A stretch of DNA of 43,790 nucleotides, taken from Microbacterium sp. (GTDB taxonomy: Bacteria; Actinomycetota; Actinomycetes; Actinomycetales; Microbacteriaceae). Shown here one piece after another: positions 1 to 7,113 of the stretch. The notes under the pieces are model-generated. The model searched no databases. It was not told the origin of the DNA and worked only from the letters and a program-made list of their open reading frames with translations. A program made the position numbers and the translations under genes. The stretch spans positions 1 to 43,790 of the forward strand of contig NZ_JAJUFV010000006.1 of NCBI RefSeq assembly GCF_029263575.1. Reading direction: 5' to 3'. Each line of letters begins with the position of its first letter. The first letter of the stretch is position 1.

Positions 1-1
1 G

Positions 2-451
2 GGCAAGGTCGACGAAGAGCTCAAGCGCCACTTCAAGCCCGAGTTCCTCAACCGTGTCGACGATGTCATCGTCTTCCCGCAGCTGTCGAAGACCGAGCTC
101 GTGCAGATCGTGGATCTGTTCGTCAAGCGCCTCAGCGACCGGCTGCTCGACCGCGACATGACCGTCGAGCTGTCTCAGGCGGCGAAGGAGCGACTCATCG
201 AGATCGGCTTCGACCCGGCGCTCGGCGCCAGGCCGCTGCGCCGTGCGATGCAGCGCGAGATCGAGGACCAGCTGAGTGAGAAGATCCTGCACGGCGAGCT
301 GAACACCGGCGATCACGTGAAGGTCGATGCTGCGAACGGACAGTTCGTCTTCGAGATCACCGAGCGCGGCGAGAAGGTCGCCATCGGCGTCAACACGAAC
401 GGCGGCGCGATCTCTGCCAGCCCCGATTTGGCCGCTGCCTCAGGCGAGTAA
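2..451 (+). CDS. clpC: ATP-dependent Clp protease ATP-binding subunit ClpC, C-terminal part
   Basis: This is the 3' end of a Hsp100/ClpC unfoldase; the gene starts upstream of the window. The reading frame is open from base 2, before the GTG used in the ORF track, and reads EELKRHFKPEFLNRVD, the sensor-2 region of the second AAA+ module. It is followed by the C-terminal small domain with the GARPLRRAMQ motif. ClpC unfolds substrates and feeds them to ClpP, acting as a cytoplasmic hexamer. The final ~35 residues (GVNTNGGAISASPDLAAASGE) are the usual variable tail. A strong hairpin terminator follows immediately. Identification is secure; only the length is unknown because of truncation by the window edge. 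Confidence 0.95.
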   Translation, partial: GKVDEELKRHFKPEFLNRVDDVIVFPQLSKTELVQIVDLFVKRLSDRLLDRDMTVELSQAAKERLIEIGFDPALGARPLRRAMQREIEDQLSEKILHGELNTGDHVKVDAANGQFVFEITERGEKVAIGVNTNGGAISASPDLAAASGE

Positions 452-462
452 CGCGGTTGTCA

Positions 463-496
463 CGAAAGGGCGGATGCTTCGGCATCCGCCCTTTCG
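463..496 (+). terminator. Perfect hairpin terminator after clpC
   Basis: A perfect 15-bp stem (CGAAAGGGCGGATGC with its complement) closes a TTCG tetraloop 11 nt after the clpC stop. There is no long T-tract, as is common in high-GC actinobacteria. The symmetric stem could act in both directions. Confidence 0.9.
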
Positions 497-606
497 TCGT
501 TCGCGTGCCGAATCTCAGACGGACGTGAGGCGTGTCGGCGTGTCGAGCGCCCGACACGCCGTGAGGGCCGCGAAGCATCTGAAATTCGGCACAGGCGAAC
601 ACGACG
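495..606. repeat. 112-nt nested palindromic element A (clpC-GNAT intergenic)
   Basis: The outer arms are CGTCGTTCGC + GTGCCGAATCTCAG (495-518) and CTGAAATTCGGCAC + AG + GCGAACACGACG (579-606). The inner 14 bp of the arms match at 13 positions, and the outer part pairs with two 2-nt bulges. A separate 9-bp hairpin (GGCGTGTCG/CGACACGCC, 537-560) sits inside. The element starts CGTCG and ends CGACG, like element B at 6997. It overlaps the last base pair of the clpC terminator. It may be an intergenic repeat family or a structured RNA; no protein is apparent in it. Confidence 0.6.
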
Positions 607-637
607 TCGCTATCAGCGAGCGCCCTCGCAAGCCGAT

Positions 638-643
638 TACGCT
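638..643 (+). promoter_or_regulatory. -10 box of a leaderless promoter for the GNAT gene
   Basis: TACGCT (TANNNT) ends 6 nt before the GTG start at 650, and there is no Shine-Dalgarno sequence between them. This is the spacing expected if transcription starts at the start codon. Confidence 0.55.
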
Positions 644-649
644 GGACTT

Positions 650-1150
650 GTGAGCGAGTACACCGTCCGCCCGGCGCGCAGCGCCGACATCCTTGGCATC
701 CACCACCTGCTGGAGCCGCTGGTGGAGCGACGCATCCTGCTCGGCAAGGACCTCGCGGTGCTCTACGGCGCGGTGCAGGAATTCGTCGTCGCCGAGTGGG
801 ACGGACAGCTGATCGGATGCGGCGCGCTGCACGTGATGTGGGAAGACCTGGGCGAGGTGCGCACCCTCATTGTGCGCGACGACTGGCTGCGCCGCGGTGT
901 CGGGCGCCAGATCGTCGATGCGCTTGAGGCGCGCGCCAGAGAGCTGGGCCTGCGGCGCCTGTTCTGCCTCACGTTCGAGATGGATTTCTTCACCCGGCGC
1001 GGCTTCGCGCCCATCGGCGAGCAGGTCGTCGACCCCGACGTGTACTCGCAGCTGCTGCGCAGCCCGGACGAGGGCGTCGCCGAGTTCCTCAACCTCGCGC
1101 ACGTCAAACCCAACACACTCGGCAACACACGGATGCTGAAGAACCTGTGA
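650..1150 (+). CDS. GNAT-family amino-acid N-acetyltransferase (ArgA-like)
   Basis: A 166-residue single-domain GNAT enzyme. Motif A is seen as VRTLIVRDDWLRRGVGRQIVDALEARA, the acetyl-CoA pyrophosphate-binding loop R-R-G-V-G-R, followed by a beta4/alpha4 region with FFTRRGFAPIG. Length and sequence resemble actinobacterial ArgA-type N-acetyltransferases, which acetylate glutamate or glutamine amino groups to start arginine synthesis; the arginine role is inferred, since no arg genes are adjacent. It starts at GTG 650, apparently leaderless, and its stop overlaps the ATG of the next gene (TGATG), implying translational coupling. GNAT membership is certain, the substrate is not. Confidence 0.8.
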   Translation: MSEYTVRPARSADILGIHHLLEPLVERRILLGKDLAVLYGAVQEFVVAEWDGQLIGCGALHVMWEDLGEVRTLIVRDDWLRRGVGRQIVDALEARARELGLRRLFCLTFEMDFFTRRGFAPIGEQVVDPDVYSQLLRSPDEGVAEFLNLAHVKPNTLGNTRMLKNL

Positions 1151-1806
1151 TGACAGCGCGTCGCCGCACTGCCGCGAAATATCGTCGTCGTCGCATCGTC
1201 GTCTTCGGCGGGTTGATCGTGCTGGTCGCAGCCATCGCGGTGGGAATCTGGCTGGTCATCGCCCAGCCCTGGGCGGATGCCGCGGCCAAGGCCCCGTCCA
1301 CGCCAGCGCCGACCGCATCCGACACGCCGTCACCCGAGCCGTCGGAAAGCGACAGTCCCTCACCGGAGCCGACAGAGGAAGCGGAGTCGGGGAAACCCGC
1401 GCCCTGCGAGGCGCGTGATCTCACCATCGAGGCGGTGACGAATGCTGACACCTACGCGGCCGGTGAGCTTCCTGAACTGTCGATCTCACTGACCAACAAG
1501 GGACCGGCGGATTGCACGCTCGATGTCGGCTCGGCCACGCAGACCTTCACGGTGTCGAGCGGATCCGACATCTGGTGGCGTTCGACCGATTGCCAAGAGA
1601 ACCCGAGCAGCATGGTCGTGACTCTCGCGGCCGGCCAGACCGTGCTGAGTGCGGCGCCCGTGGTCTGGGATCGCACCCGCTCGAGCGTCGACACCTGCGA
1701 CCAAGACAATCGTCCCCGAGCGCCCGGCGGTGGCGCCTCGTATCACGTCGCCGTGTCGATCGGCGGTTTCGATGGGCCCGTCACGCGGCAGATCCTGCTG
1801 TACTGA
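1150..1806 (+). CDS. Membrane-anchored extracytoplasmic protein with Pro/Ser-rich linker
   Basis: A 218-residue protein of unknown function. An Arg-rich cytoplasmic N-terminus (RRRTAAKYRRRR) precedes one membrane helix (about residues 19-41). A Pro/Ser/Thr/Glu-rich spacer (SPEPSESDSPSPEPTEE) follows, then a ~135-residue domain that is likely a beta-sandwich containing several Cys (PCEARD, DCTLD, TDCQEN, DTCDQD) that could form disulphides outside the cell. It overlaps the GNAT stop as TGATG. The track start at GTG 1147 would add one codon, and I prefer the ATG. The topology suggests a cell-surface or envelope role; no catalytic motif is visible. Confidence 0.8.
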   Translation: MTARRRTAAKYRRRRIVVFGGLIVLVAAIAVGIWLVIAQPWADAAAKAPSTPAPTASDTPSPEPSESDSPSPEPTEEAESGKPAPCEARDLTIEAVTNADTYAAGELPELSISLTNKGPADCTLDVGSATQTFTVSSGSDIWWRSTDCQENPSSMVVTLAAGQTVLSAAPVVWDRTRSSVDTCDQDNRPRAPGGGASYHVAVSIGGFDGPVTRQILLY

Positions 1807-1830
1807 GCGCAAAAACCGCGGCTCAAGAGG

Positions 1831-1859
1831 CTGACACACGCGGGCCTTTGGGATACCAT
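1831..1859 (+). promoter_or_regulatory. Candidate promoter upstream of structured leader
   Basis: CTGACA (1831-1836) and TACCAT (1854-1859) are separated by 17 bp, a good sigma-70-type arrangement. The predicted transcription start is near 1866, exactly where the 5' arm of the leader structure begins. Confidence 0.5.
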
Positions 1860-1864
1860 TAAGC

Positions 1865-2000
1865 AACTCTCGAGATTCTCGGTGGAAGCCATCCCCAGTG
1901 GCGTCGAATTCAGCGTCCCCAGCGCATCGACAATCACCGTTCGAGAGTTCGAGGGCCCTTTCGAGTACTTCAGTCCCCAATGGAGAACTCGAGAGGGCCC
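1865..2000 (+). ncRNA. Candidate structured leader RNA with mutually exclusive stems
   Basis: Between the membrane protein and the SseB-like gene, AACTCTCGA (1865-1873) pairs with TCGAGAGTT (1941-1949), supported by CGGTG/CACCG (1880-1884 with 1935-1939). A second stem joins GGGCCCTTTCGAGT (1953-1966) to ACTCGAGAGGGCCC (1987-2000), 14 bp counting one U-G pair. TCGAGAG at 1989-1995 could also take the place of 1941-1949 in pairing with the 5' arm, so two conformations compete. A short GTG-initiated frame of about 42 codons (1882-2009) overlaps the same bases and cannot be excluded. I recognise no known riboswitch class. Confidence 0.4.
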
Positions 2001-2007
2001 CAATTGT

Positions 2008-2013
2008 TAGGCT
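2008..2013 (+). promoter_or_regulatory. -10 box of a leaderless promoter for the SseB-like gene
   Basis: TAGGCT ends 6 nt before ATG 2020. It offers a second, leaderless transcript start downstream of the structured leader. Confidence 0.45.
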
Positions 2014-2019
2014 GTGCCA

Positions 2020-2430
2020 ATGGCATCGAAGAAGTCAAAGCGCAAGAAGCCGGCGCCGGAGGAGTTCCGTTCTGAGGCTCTTGCGCAGGCGCTCGAGAAG
2101 CAGGACATGGCGGCGGTCGCCCTCGCGCTGCGCCACGGCACGACGGTTGTTCCGCTCATCAGTCCGGGCTCTCGCGACAACCCGCTCGACAGCGGTGAAG
2201 TCTGGACCTACCGCGATCCGGCATCCGGCGATGTGGCCCTTCTGCTGTTCAGCGACGCGAAGAACAAGCCGGCCAACCTGCCCCCGGGCGTCGGTATCTA
2301 TTCCGCGGCCTGGCTGCGCTCGTTTCTGACCACGCATCGCGATACCATCACCACGGTTTTTCTGGACATCGCGGGCCCGCACCCCATGCAGGCTCCGCCG
2401 GACGAGTTGCTCAAAGCGCTCGACGCCTGA
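2020..2430 (+). CDS. SseB-like domain protein
   Basis: A 136-residue soluble protein. A Lys-rich N-terminus (MASKKSKRKKPAPEE) leads into a single alpha/beta domain with VPLISPGSRDNP and VALLLFSDAKN in its middle and IAGPHPMQAPPDELLKAL at the end. That pattern resembles the SseB N-terminal domain family, whose biochemical role is mostly unknown. The ORF track starts at GTG 2014; ATG 2020 is preferred because the TAGGCT box is 6 nt before it and there is no ribosome-binding site. It lies 13 nt ahead of the membrane-protein gene and probably shares its transcript. The family call is tentative. Confidence 0.55.
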   Translation: MASKKSKRKKPAPEEFRSEALAQALEKQDMAAVALALRHGTTVVPLISPGSRDNPLDSGEVWTYRDPASGDVALLLFSDAKNKPANLPPGVGIYSAAWLRSFLTTHRDTITTVFLDIAGPHPMQAPPDELLKALDA

Positions 2431-2443
2431 ACGGGGAGAAAAC

Positions 2444-2986
2444 ATGAGCGCGGAGAACACCGACGCTCGAAACCTGAAGTGGCGCATCGCCGCCCTCGAG
2501 CGGCTCATCTTGAGCGTTTACTGTCTTGCTGTGAGCGTCCTGATCATCGTGGGGCTGTTGACCCCCTTTCTCACGGAGCACGTCGGCGAAGACAACGAGA
2601 CAAGCTGGTCCGTGCTGAACTACCTCTTCAACCTGCCCACCGACGCCGACGAGGGTCCCGGCCTCCTGGCCGTCGCGTTCATGATCGGATTCATCGGGCT
2701 CACGCTGGTGTCGATACTGATCCTGTTCGCGTTCCTGCTGCCGGCTGCCCGGCGAACCCTCACCGAGCGATGGCTCATGATCGGTCGGGTGCTGGTGGCT
2801 CTCGGCGTGATCGGTGCGGCCATCGTGTTGCTTTTCAGTCTGTCGGCGCTGGGCACCGTGCGAACTGAGATGGGGGCCGGCAGCATCATTCTTCTGGTCG
2901 GGATGCTGGCGCTTGTGCCACTGCTGACCAGCGCAGCGCGTCCGTACATCGTGGATGCGACGATCCGCCCGGACTACATGCGCTGA
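2444..2986 (+). CDS. Conserved four-helix membrane protein, function unknown
   Basis: A 180-residue integral membrane protein. Four hydrophobic segments are visible at about residues 20-45, 72-100, 115-138 and 142-162, the first two separated by an acidic extracytoplasmic loop (EHVGEDNETSW). It begins 13 nt after the SseB-like gene with a good GGGGAG ribosome-binding site, so the two are likely co-transcribed. It ends 20 nt before the convergent radA stop, with no obvious terminator between. No motif identifies a transported substrate or catalytic role. Confidence 0.75.
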   Translation: MSAENTDARNLKWRIAALERLILSVYCLAVSVLIIVGLLTPFLTEHVGEDNETSWSVLNYLFNLPTDADEGPGLLAVAFMIGFIGLTLVSILILFAFLLPAARRTLTERWLMIGRVLVALGVIGAAIVLLFSLSALGTVRTEMGAGSIILLVGMLALVPLLTSAARPYIVDATIRPDYMR

Positions 2987-3006
2987 CACAGCTGAGATAC
3001 GGCTGC

Positions 3007-4374
3007 TCAGAACGGCGGGATGTCGTCTTCGCGACGCCGGGAGGTACTGCGCGCCCGCACGTCTTTCAGCGCGGCATCCAGCGTCTTCGATCGCTCGTCG
3101 ACGACCTGCTCGTAGCCCAGCCGCGCCGCCTCTGACCGCCGCTGCTTCGCCTGCGTCACCGCGCGCACCTCGCCGGCCAGACTCAACTCTCCGACTGCCG
3201 CGACCGTGCGTGGAACCGAGAACTGCCTGATCGAGCCCGCCACGGCGATCGCGATCGCCAGGTCGGCAGCCGGCTCGGTGAAGCGCACTCCGCCGACGGT
3301 CGAGACGTACACGTCGAGCTTGCCGGTCGCGATGCGCCCGCGCTTCTCGAGAATCGCCAGCACCATCGCGACACGCGCGGAGTCGAGACCCGACACGACC
3401 CGGCGTGGATTCGGAGCGGGCGATTCGACCGTGAGCGCCTGCACTTCGACAGGCAGCGCACGACGCCCCTCCATCGCGATGGCCACGCATGTGCCCGGCT
3501 CGGTCGAACCGTGACCGAGGAAGAGCCCTGACGGGTCGGGAACCTCGGCAATGCCGTCGCCGGTCATCTCGAAGCAGCCCACCTCGTCGGTCGGTCCGAA
3601 CCGGTTCTTCAGCGTACGGATGAATCGCAGCGCCGTCTGCCGGTCGCCCTCGAAATGACAGACCACATCGACCAGGTGCTCGAGAATGCGCGGCCCCGCC
3701 ACCTGGCCGTCTTTCGTGACGTGCCCGACGATGATCATCGGCAGCTCACGCTCTTTCGCCACGCGGATGAGAGTCGCGGCGACCTCGCGCACCTGGCTCG
3801 GCTGCCCGGCCGCCCCGTCAGACAGAGAGGATGCCACGGTCTGCACCGAATCGACGATGACCAGCTGCGGCTTCACCTCGTCGATGTGGCCGAGAATCGT
3901 CGCCAGGTCCGTCTCGCTTGCCAGATACAGCTCGTCATGCAAGGCGTTCGTGCGCTCAGCGCGCAGCCGCACCTGCGCCTGCGATTCTTCGGCGCTCGCA
4001 TACAGAACGCGGCGCCCGCCTCGAGCGGCCCGCGCCGCGACCTCGAGCAGCAGCGTCGATTTGCCGACGCCCGGCTCGCCGCTGAGCAGAATCGCTGCCC
4101 CCGGCACGATGCCGCCGCCCAGCACCCGGTCGAACTCGGTGACACCGCTGCTGCGGCGCGGAGCCTCGGCCGTCGTGATCTGTGTGATCGGCCTCGCAGC
4201 ACGATCAGCTGGCGGGGCGAGAGGTGTCATCTGCCGCAAGATGCCGGTCTTCGCCGCCTGCTCTTGCACCGTGCCCCACTGCTGACACTCGCCGCAGCGG
4301 CCCACCCACTTCGACGTCGTCCACCCGCATTCGGTGCAGGCGAAAGCGGGAGGAGCCGGACGACGGGTTGCCAT
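3007..4374 (-). CDS. radA: DNA repair protein RadA
   Basis: A 455-residue RadA/Sms protein that helps process recombination intermediates as a RecA-like ATPase and branch-migration helicase. In order: a four-Cys zinc finger (C13, C16, C27, C30: CTECGWTTSKWVGRCGEC), Walker A GEPGVGKST at 99-107, Walker B around LVIVDSV, the RadA-specific KNRFG motif (TLKNRFGPTDEVG), and a Lon-protease-like C-terminal domain (GKLDVYVSTVGGVRFTEPAADLA). Length matches the family. It starts at ATG 4374; TAGCCT lies 6 nt upstream on the minus strand, indicating a leaderless transcript. It is divergent from cydA. Confidence 0.97.
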   Translation of the reverse strand: MATRRPAPPAFACTECGWTTSKWVGRCGECQQWGTVQEQAAKTGILRQMTPLAPPADRAARPITQITTAEAPRRSSGVTEFDRVLGGGIVPGAAILLSGEPGVGKSTLLLEVAARAARGGRRVLYASAEESQAQVRLRAERTNALHDELYLASETDLATILGHIDEVKPQLVIVDSVQTVASSLSDGAAGQPSQVREVAATLIRVAKERELPMIIVGHVTKDGQVAGPRILEHLVDVVCHFEGDRQTALRFIRTLKNRFGPTDEVGCFEMTGDGIAEVPDPSGLFLGHGSTEPGTCVAIAMEGRRALPVEVQALTVESPAPNPRRVVSGLDSARVAMVLAILEKRGRIATGKLDVYVSTVGGVRFTEPAADLAIAIAVAGSIRQFSVPRTVAAVGELSLAGEVRAVTQAKQRRSEAARLGYEQVVDERSKTLDAALKDVRARSTSRRREDDIPPF

Positions 4375-4380
4375 ACAGCC

Positions 4381-4386
4381 AGGCTA
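4381..4386 (-). promoter_or_regulatory. -10 box of a leaderless promoter for radA
   Basis: On the minus strand TAGCCT is followed by 6 nt and then the radA ATG, with no Shine-Dalgarno sequence. Confidence 0.55.
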
Positions 4387-4431
4387 TCCGCAGCATCCGA
4401 CATCTCTATCGCCACCGGGTCGATTTGGTAC

Positions 4432-4457
4432 GTATCGCCCGCGCCCACGGGCGATAC
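4432..4457. promoter_or_regulatory. 9-bp inverted repeat in the cyd leader
   Basis: GTATCGCCC-N8-GGGCGATAC is a perfect dyad in the 174-bp radA-cydA intergenic region, a natural place for a regulator of cytochrome bd expression. It does not match the Rex consensus. A second hairpin, GGTGCA-N5-TGCACC (4511-4527), sits directly before the cydA ribosome-binding site and may influence its translation. Confidence 0.45.
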
Positions 4458-4548
4458 TGGAGACAGCGCCAAAGACGTCTCGTCTGGGGGCCGAAACCGG
4501 CCCACTCACGGGTGCAGTTCGTGCACCTTCGAGAGAAGGAGTCCTCTG

Positions 4549-5964
4549 ATGGAATGGCTTGACCCGCTGGCCTTGGCCCGCTGGCAATTCGGTCTCACCA
4601 CGATCTACCACTACCTGTTCGTCCCGCTGACGATCGGCATGGCATTGGCAGCGGCGATCTTCCAGACCGCCTGGGTGCGCAGCGGGAAGATCCAGTACCT
4701 GCACCTGACCCGGTTCTTCGGCAAGATCTTCCTGATCAACTTCGCCATGGGCGTCGTGACCGGCATCGTGCAGGAGTTTCAGTTCGGCATGAACTGGTCT
4801 GACTACTCGCGCTTCGTCGGCGACGTGTTCGGCGCACCGCTGGCCTTCGAAGGTCTGCTCGCCTTCTTCTTCGAAGCGACGTTCATCGGCCTGTGGATCT
4901 TCGGCTGGGACAAGCTGCCCCAGAAGCTGCACCTGGCCACCATCTGGTGCGTCTCGGTCGGCAGCATCCTGTCGGCCTATTTCATCATCGCCGCGAACGC
5001 GTTCATGCAGAATCCGGTCGGTTACGAGTACAACCCCGTCACCAACCGCGCCGAGCTCGTCGACATCTGGGCGCTGCTGACCAACCCGGTCGCGCTCGCC
5101 GCTTTCCCGCACACCATCTTCGGTGCGTTCATGTTCGCCGCCGGTGTCATCATCTCGGTTTCGGCCTGGCACCTCTACCGGGGCCAGCACACCCACACGA
5201 TGCGCGTCTCGCTGAAGTTCGGACTGTGGGGGATGCTCGTCTCCACCGCCGGCGTCGCCCTCAGCGGTGACCAGCTCGGGCTCGCGATGTATGCCGCGCA
5301 GCCGATGAAGATGGCCGCCGCCGAGGCGACCTTCGACACCGTCTGCGGGGCGGATGCCTCGTTCAGCCTGTTCACCCTCGGCACCCCCGACGGGACCTCT
5401 GAGCTGTTCTCCATCCGCGTTCCCTACCTGTTGTCGCTGCTGTCGACGCACACCCTCGACGCCTGCGTGCACGGCGTCAACGATCTCAATGCCGAGTACG
5501 CCGTGCAGTTCGCCGACAGCGGCATCACCGACTTCGCCCCGGTGCTGTGGATCACCTACTGGGCGTTCCGCTGGATGATCGGTCTCGGCATGCTGCACGC
5601 GTTCATCGCGCTCGTCGGGCTCTGGGTGACCCGCCGCGGGGCGAAGCGCCCGGTTGCGAAGTGGATGTGGAAGATCGCGATCTGGTCGTTCCCGCTCGCG
5701 CTCGCGGCGAACATCGTCGGCTGGGTCTTCACCGAGATGGGCCGCCAACCGTGGCTCGTCTTCGGACTCATGAGCACCCGCGACGGTGTCTCACCGGGAG
5801 TGGGCGCAGTCGAAGTGCTCATCTCGCTCATCGCCTTCACAGTGATCTACGCCGCCCTCGCCGTCGTCGAGATCCGGCTGATCGTCCGTGCCGCGCAGAA
5901 GGGTCCCGACACTACCGAGCAACCCCACGAAGAGACGGCTCAGCTGCCGTCGGCTGTGTACTGA
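4549..5964 (+). CDS. cydA: Cytochrome bd ubiquinol/menaquinol oxidase subunit I
   Basis: The 471-residue heme-bearing subunit of cytochrome bd, a high-affinity terminal quinol:O2 oxidoreductase in the membrane. The N-terminal RWQFGLTTIYHYLFVPLTIG carries the heme b595 His (H21). Further along are the PHTIFGAFMFA region and the GRQPW motif (EMGRQPWLVFG) near the heme b558 Met ligand. The quinol (Q) loop is short compared with the ~520-residue E. coli protein, as usual in actinobacteria. The track ORF from 3655 is an artefact of an open frame through radA; the true start is ATG 4549 behind AGAAGGAG. First gene of the cydABDC operon. Confidence 0.97.
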   Translation: MEWLDPLALARWQFGLTTIYHYLFVPLTIGMALAAAIFQTAWVRSGKIQYLHLTRFFGKIFLINFAMGVVTGIVQEFQFGMNWSDYSRFVGDVFGAPLAFEGLLAFFFEATFIGLWIFGWDKLPQKLHLATIWCVSVGSILSAYFIIAANAFMQNPVGYEYNPVTNRAELVDIWALLTNPVALAAFPHTIFGAFMFAAGVIISVSAWHLYRGQHTHTMRVSLKFGLWGMLVSTAGVALSGDQLGLAMYAAQPMKMAAAEATFDTVCGADASFSLFTLGTPDGTSELFSIRVPYLLSLLSTHTLDACVHGVNDLNAEYAVQFADSGITDFAPVLWITYWAFRWMIGLGMLHAFIALVGLWVTRRGAKRPVAKWMWKIAIWSFPLALAANIVGWVFTEMGRQPWLVFGLMSTRDGVSPGVGAVEVLISLIAFTVIYAALAVVEIRLIVRAAQKGPDTTEQPHEETAQLPSAVY

Positions 5965-5974
5965 GAGGAGCATC

Positions 5975-6985
5975 ATGGATCTCGCCACGCTCTGGTTCTG
6001 CCTCATCGCCTTCTTCTTCGTCGGGTACTTCGTGCTCGACGGCTTCGACTTCGGCGTTGGCATGTCCCTGCCCTTTCTGGGCAAAGACGACGTCTCGCGC
6101 CGCCAGGTCATCAACACCATCGGCCCCATCTGGGACCTCAACGAGACCTGGCTGATCGTCGCGGGTGCGTGCCTGTTCGCGTCGTTTCCCGAGTGGTACG
6201 CCTCGCTGTTCAGCGGGTTCTACCTGCCGCTGCTGATCATCCTGCTCGCACTCATCCTGCGCGGCGTCTCGTTCGAATATCGGCACCAGCGCGACGACCC
6301 TCGCTGGAAGGCGCGGTTCGACCGCATGATCGTGATCGGCTCGGCCGTGCCCGCCTTCCTCTGGGGTGTCGCATTCGCGAACATCGTGCAGGGCGTCGCG
6401 CTGGACGAGCGCCACATCTTCGTCGGCAGCGTGCTCGACTTGCTCAACCCCTATGCGCTGTTGGGCGGAGCGGTCACCCTGCTGCTGTTCTTCACCCACG
6501 GCGTCACCTTCGTCGCCCTCAAGACCGACGAGCAGTTGCGTTCGGATGCGCGGCGGCTGGCCGTTCGGGCCGGACTCGCGACGCTTGTGGTCGCCGCCGC
6601 GTTCCTGGCCTGGACGGTGACGGCGCACTTCTCGGTCGCTGTGCTGGCGCTGGCCGCGCTCGCCGCCGTGTCACTGGTGCTGATGATCGTGACGAACCTA
6701 CGCGGACGCGAGGGATGGTCGTTCGGTTTCGGCGCCGCGACCACACTGTTCGCCGTTGTCACGCTGTTCACCGCGCTGTTCCCGAACGTGCTGCCCTCGA
6801 CGATCGATGCGGCCTACAGCCTGACGATCGCGAACGCCTCGAGCACTGAATACACGCTGCAGATCATGACCTGGACGGCCCTGGTCGCCATGCCGCTCGT
6901 GCTGCTGTACCAGGGATGGACGTACTGGGTCTTCCGCAAGCGCGTCACCCGTGCGTCGATCGAAGGGGCACCGGCTCACGCATGA
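5975..6985 (+). CDS. cydB: Cytochrome bd oxidase subunit II
   Basis: A 336-residue polytopic membrane subunit that pairs with CydA. The diagnostic N-terminus LWFCLIAFFFVGYFVLDGFDFGVG and NTIGPIWDLNETWLIVAGACLFASFPEWY are present, with seven to nine hydrophobic helices following. The start chosen is ATG 5975 behind GAGAGGAG, 10 nt after the cydA stop; the longer track ORF from 5888 overlaps cydA and is rejected. Its stop overlaps an in-frame ATG (ATGA at 6982) that could begin an extended CydD. Confidence 0.97.
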   Translation: MDLATLWFCLIAFFFVGYFVLDGFDFGVGMSLPFLGKDDVSRRQVINTIGPIWDLNETWLIVAGACLFASFPEWYASLFSGFYLPLLIILLALILRGVSFEYRHQRDDPRWKARFDRMIVIGSAVPAFLWGVAFANIVQGVALDERHIFVGSVLDLLNPYALLGGAVTLLLFFTHGVTFVALKTDEQLRSDARRLAVRAGLATLVVAAAFLAWTVTAHFSVAVLALAALAAVSLVLMIVTNLRGREGWSFGFGAATTLFAVVTLFTALFPNVLPSTIDAAYSLTIANASSTEYTLQIMTWTALVAMPLVLLYQGWTYWVFRKRVTRASIEGAPAHA

Positions 6986-6996
6986 CCAGCCGCCGC

Positions 6997-7101
6997 CGTC
7001 GTGGGCGCCCCGATCTGCCGAGCGCGTCCCGATCTGCTGACGAATTCTGCAGAAACGTCGGCGAATCGGGACAGGGTCCGCAGAACGGGGCGGGCCCGAC
7101 G
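6997..7101. repeat. 105-nt nested palindromic element B (cydB-cydD)
   Basis: Outer arms CGTCGTGGGCGCCCCGATCTGC (6997-7018) and GCAGAACGGGGCGGGCCCGACG (7080-7101) enclose a 47-nt inner hairpin. That hairpin pairs GTCCCGAT/ATCGGGAC, then GCTGACG/CGTCGGC (one U-G), with a perfect TTCTGCAGAA core (7045-7054). It occupies nearly all the space between the cydB stop and the conserved cydD start and shares the CGTCG...CGACG ends of element A. In RNA it would form a large hairpin inside the operon transcript. Confidence 0.7.
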
Positions 7102-7113
7102 GCCGGAGCGCGC

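Noticed and set aside
1882-2009. GTG-initiated 42-codon frame in the structured leader
   Set aside because: Plausible composition but no ribosome-binding site and lower third-position GC than neighbours; the competing stems explain the sequence better. Kept only as an alternative in the RNA entry.
4432-4457. Rex binding site before cydA
   Set aside because: The dyad GTATCGCCC-N8-GGGCGATAC does not resemble the TTGTGA-type Rex consensus.
3655-4548. Long N-terminal extension of the cydA ORF in the track
   Set aside because: The frame is open only because it runs antisense through radA; ATG 4549 has a strong AAGGAG and gives the conserved CydA N-terminus.
4384-5748. 454-residue minus-strand ORF opposite cydA
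   Set aside because: Composition is the mirror of a high-GC gene (Asp/Glu/Arg/Val-rich, no domain motifs); it is a shadow frame.
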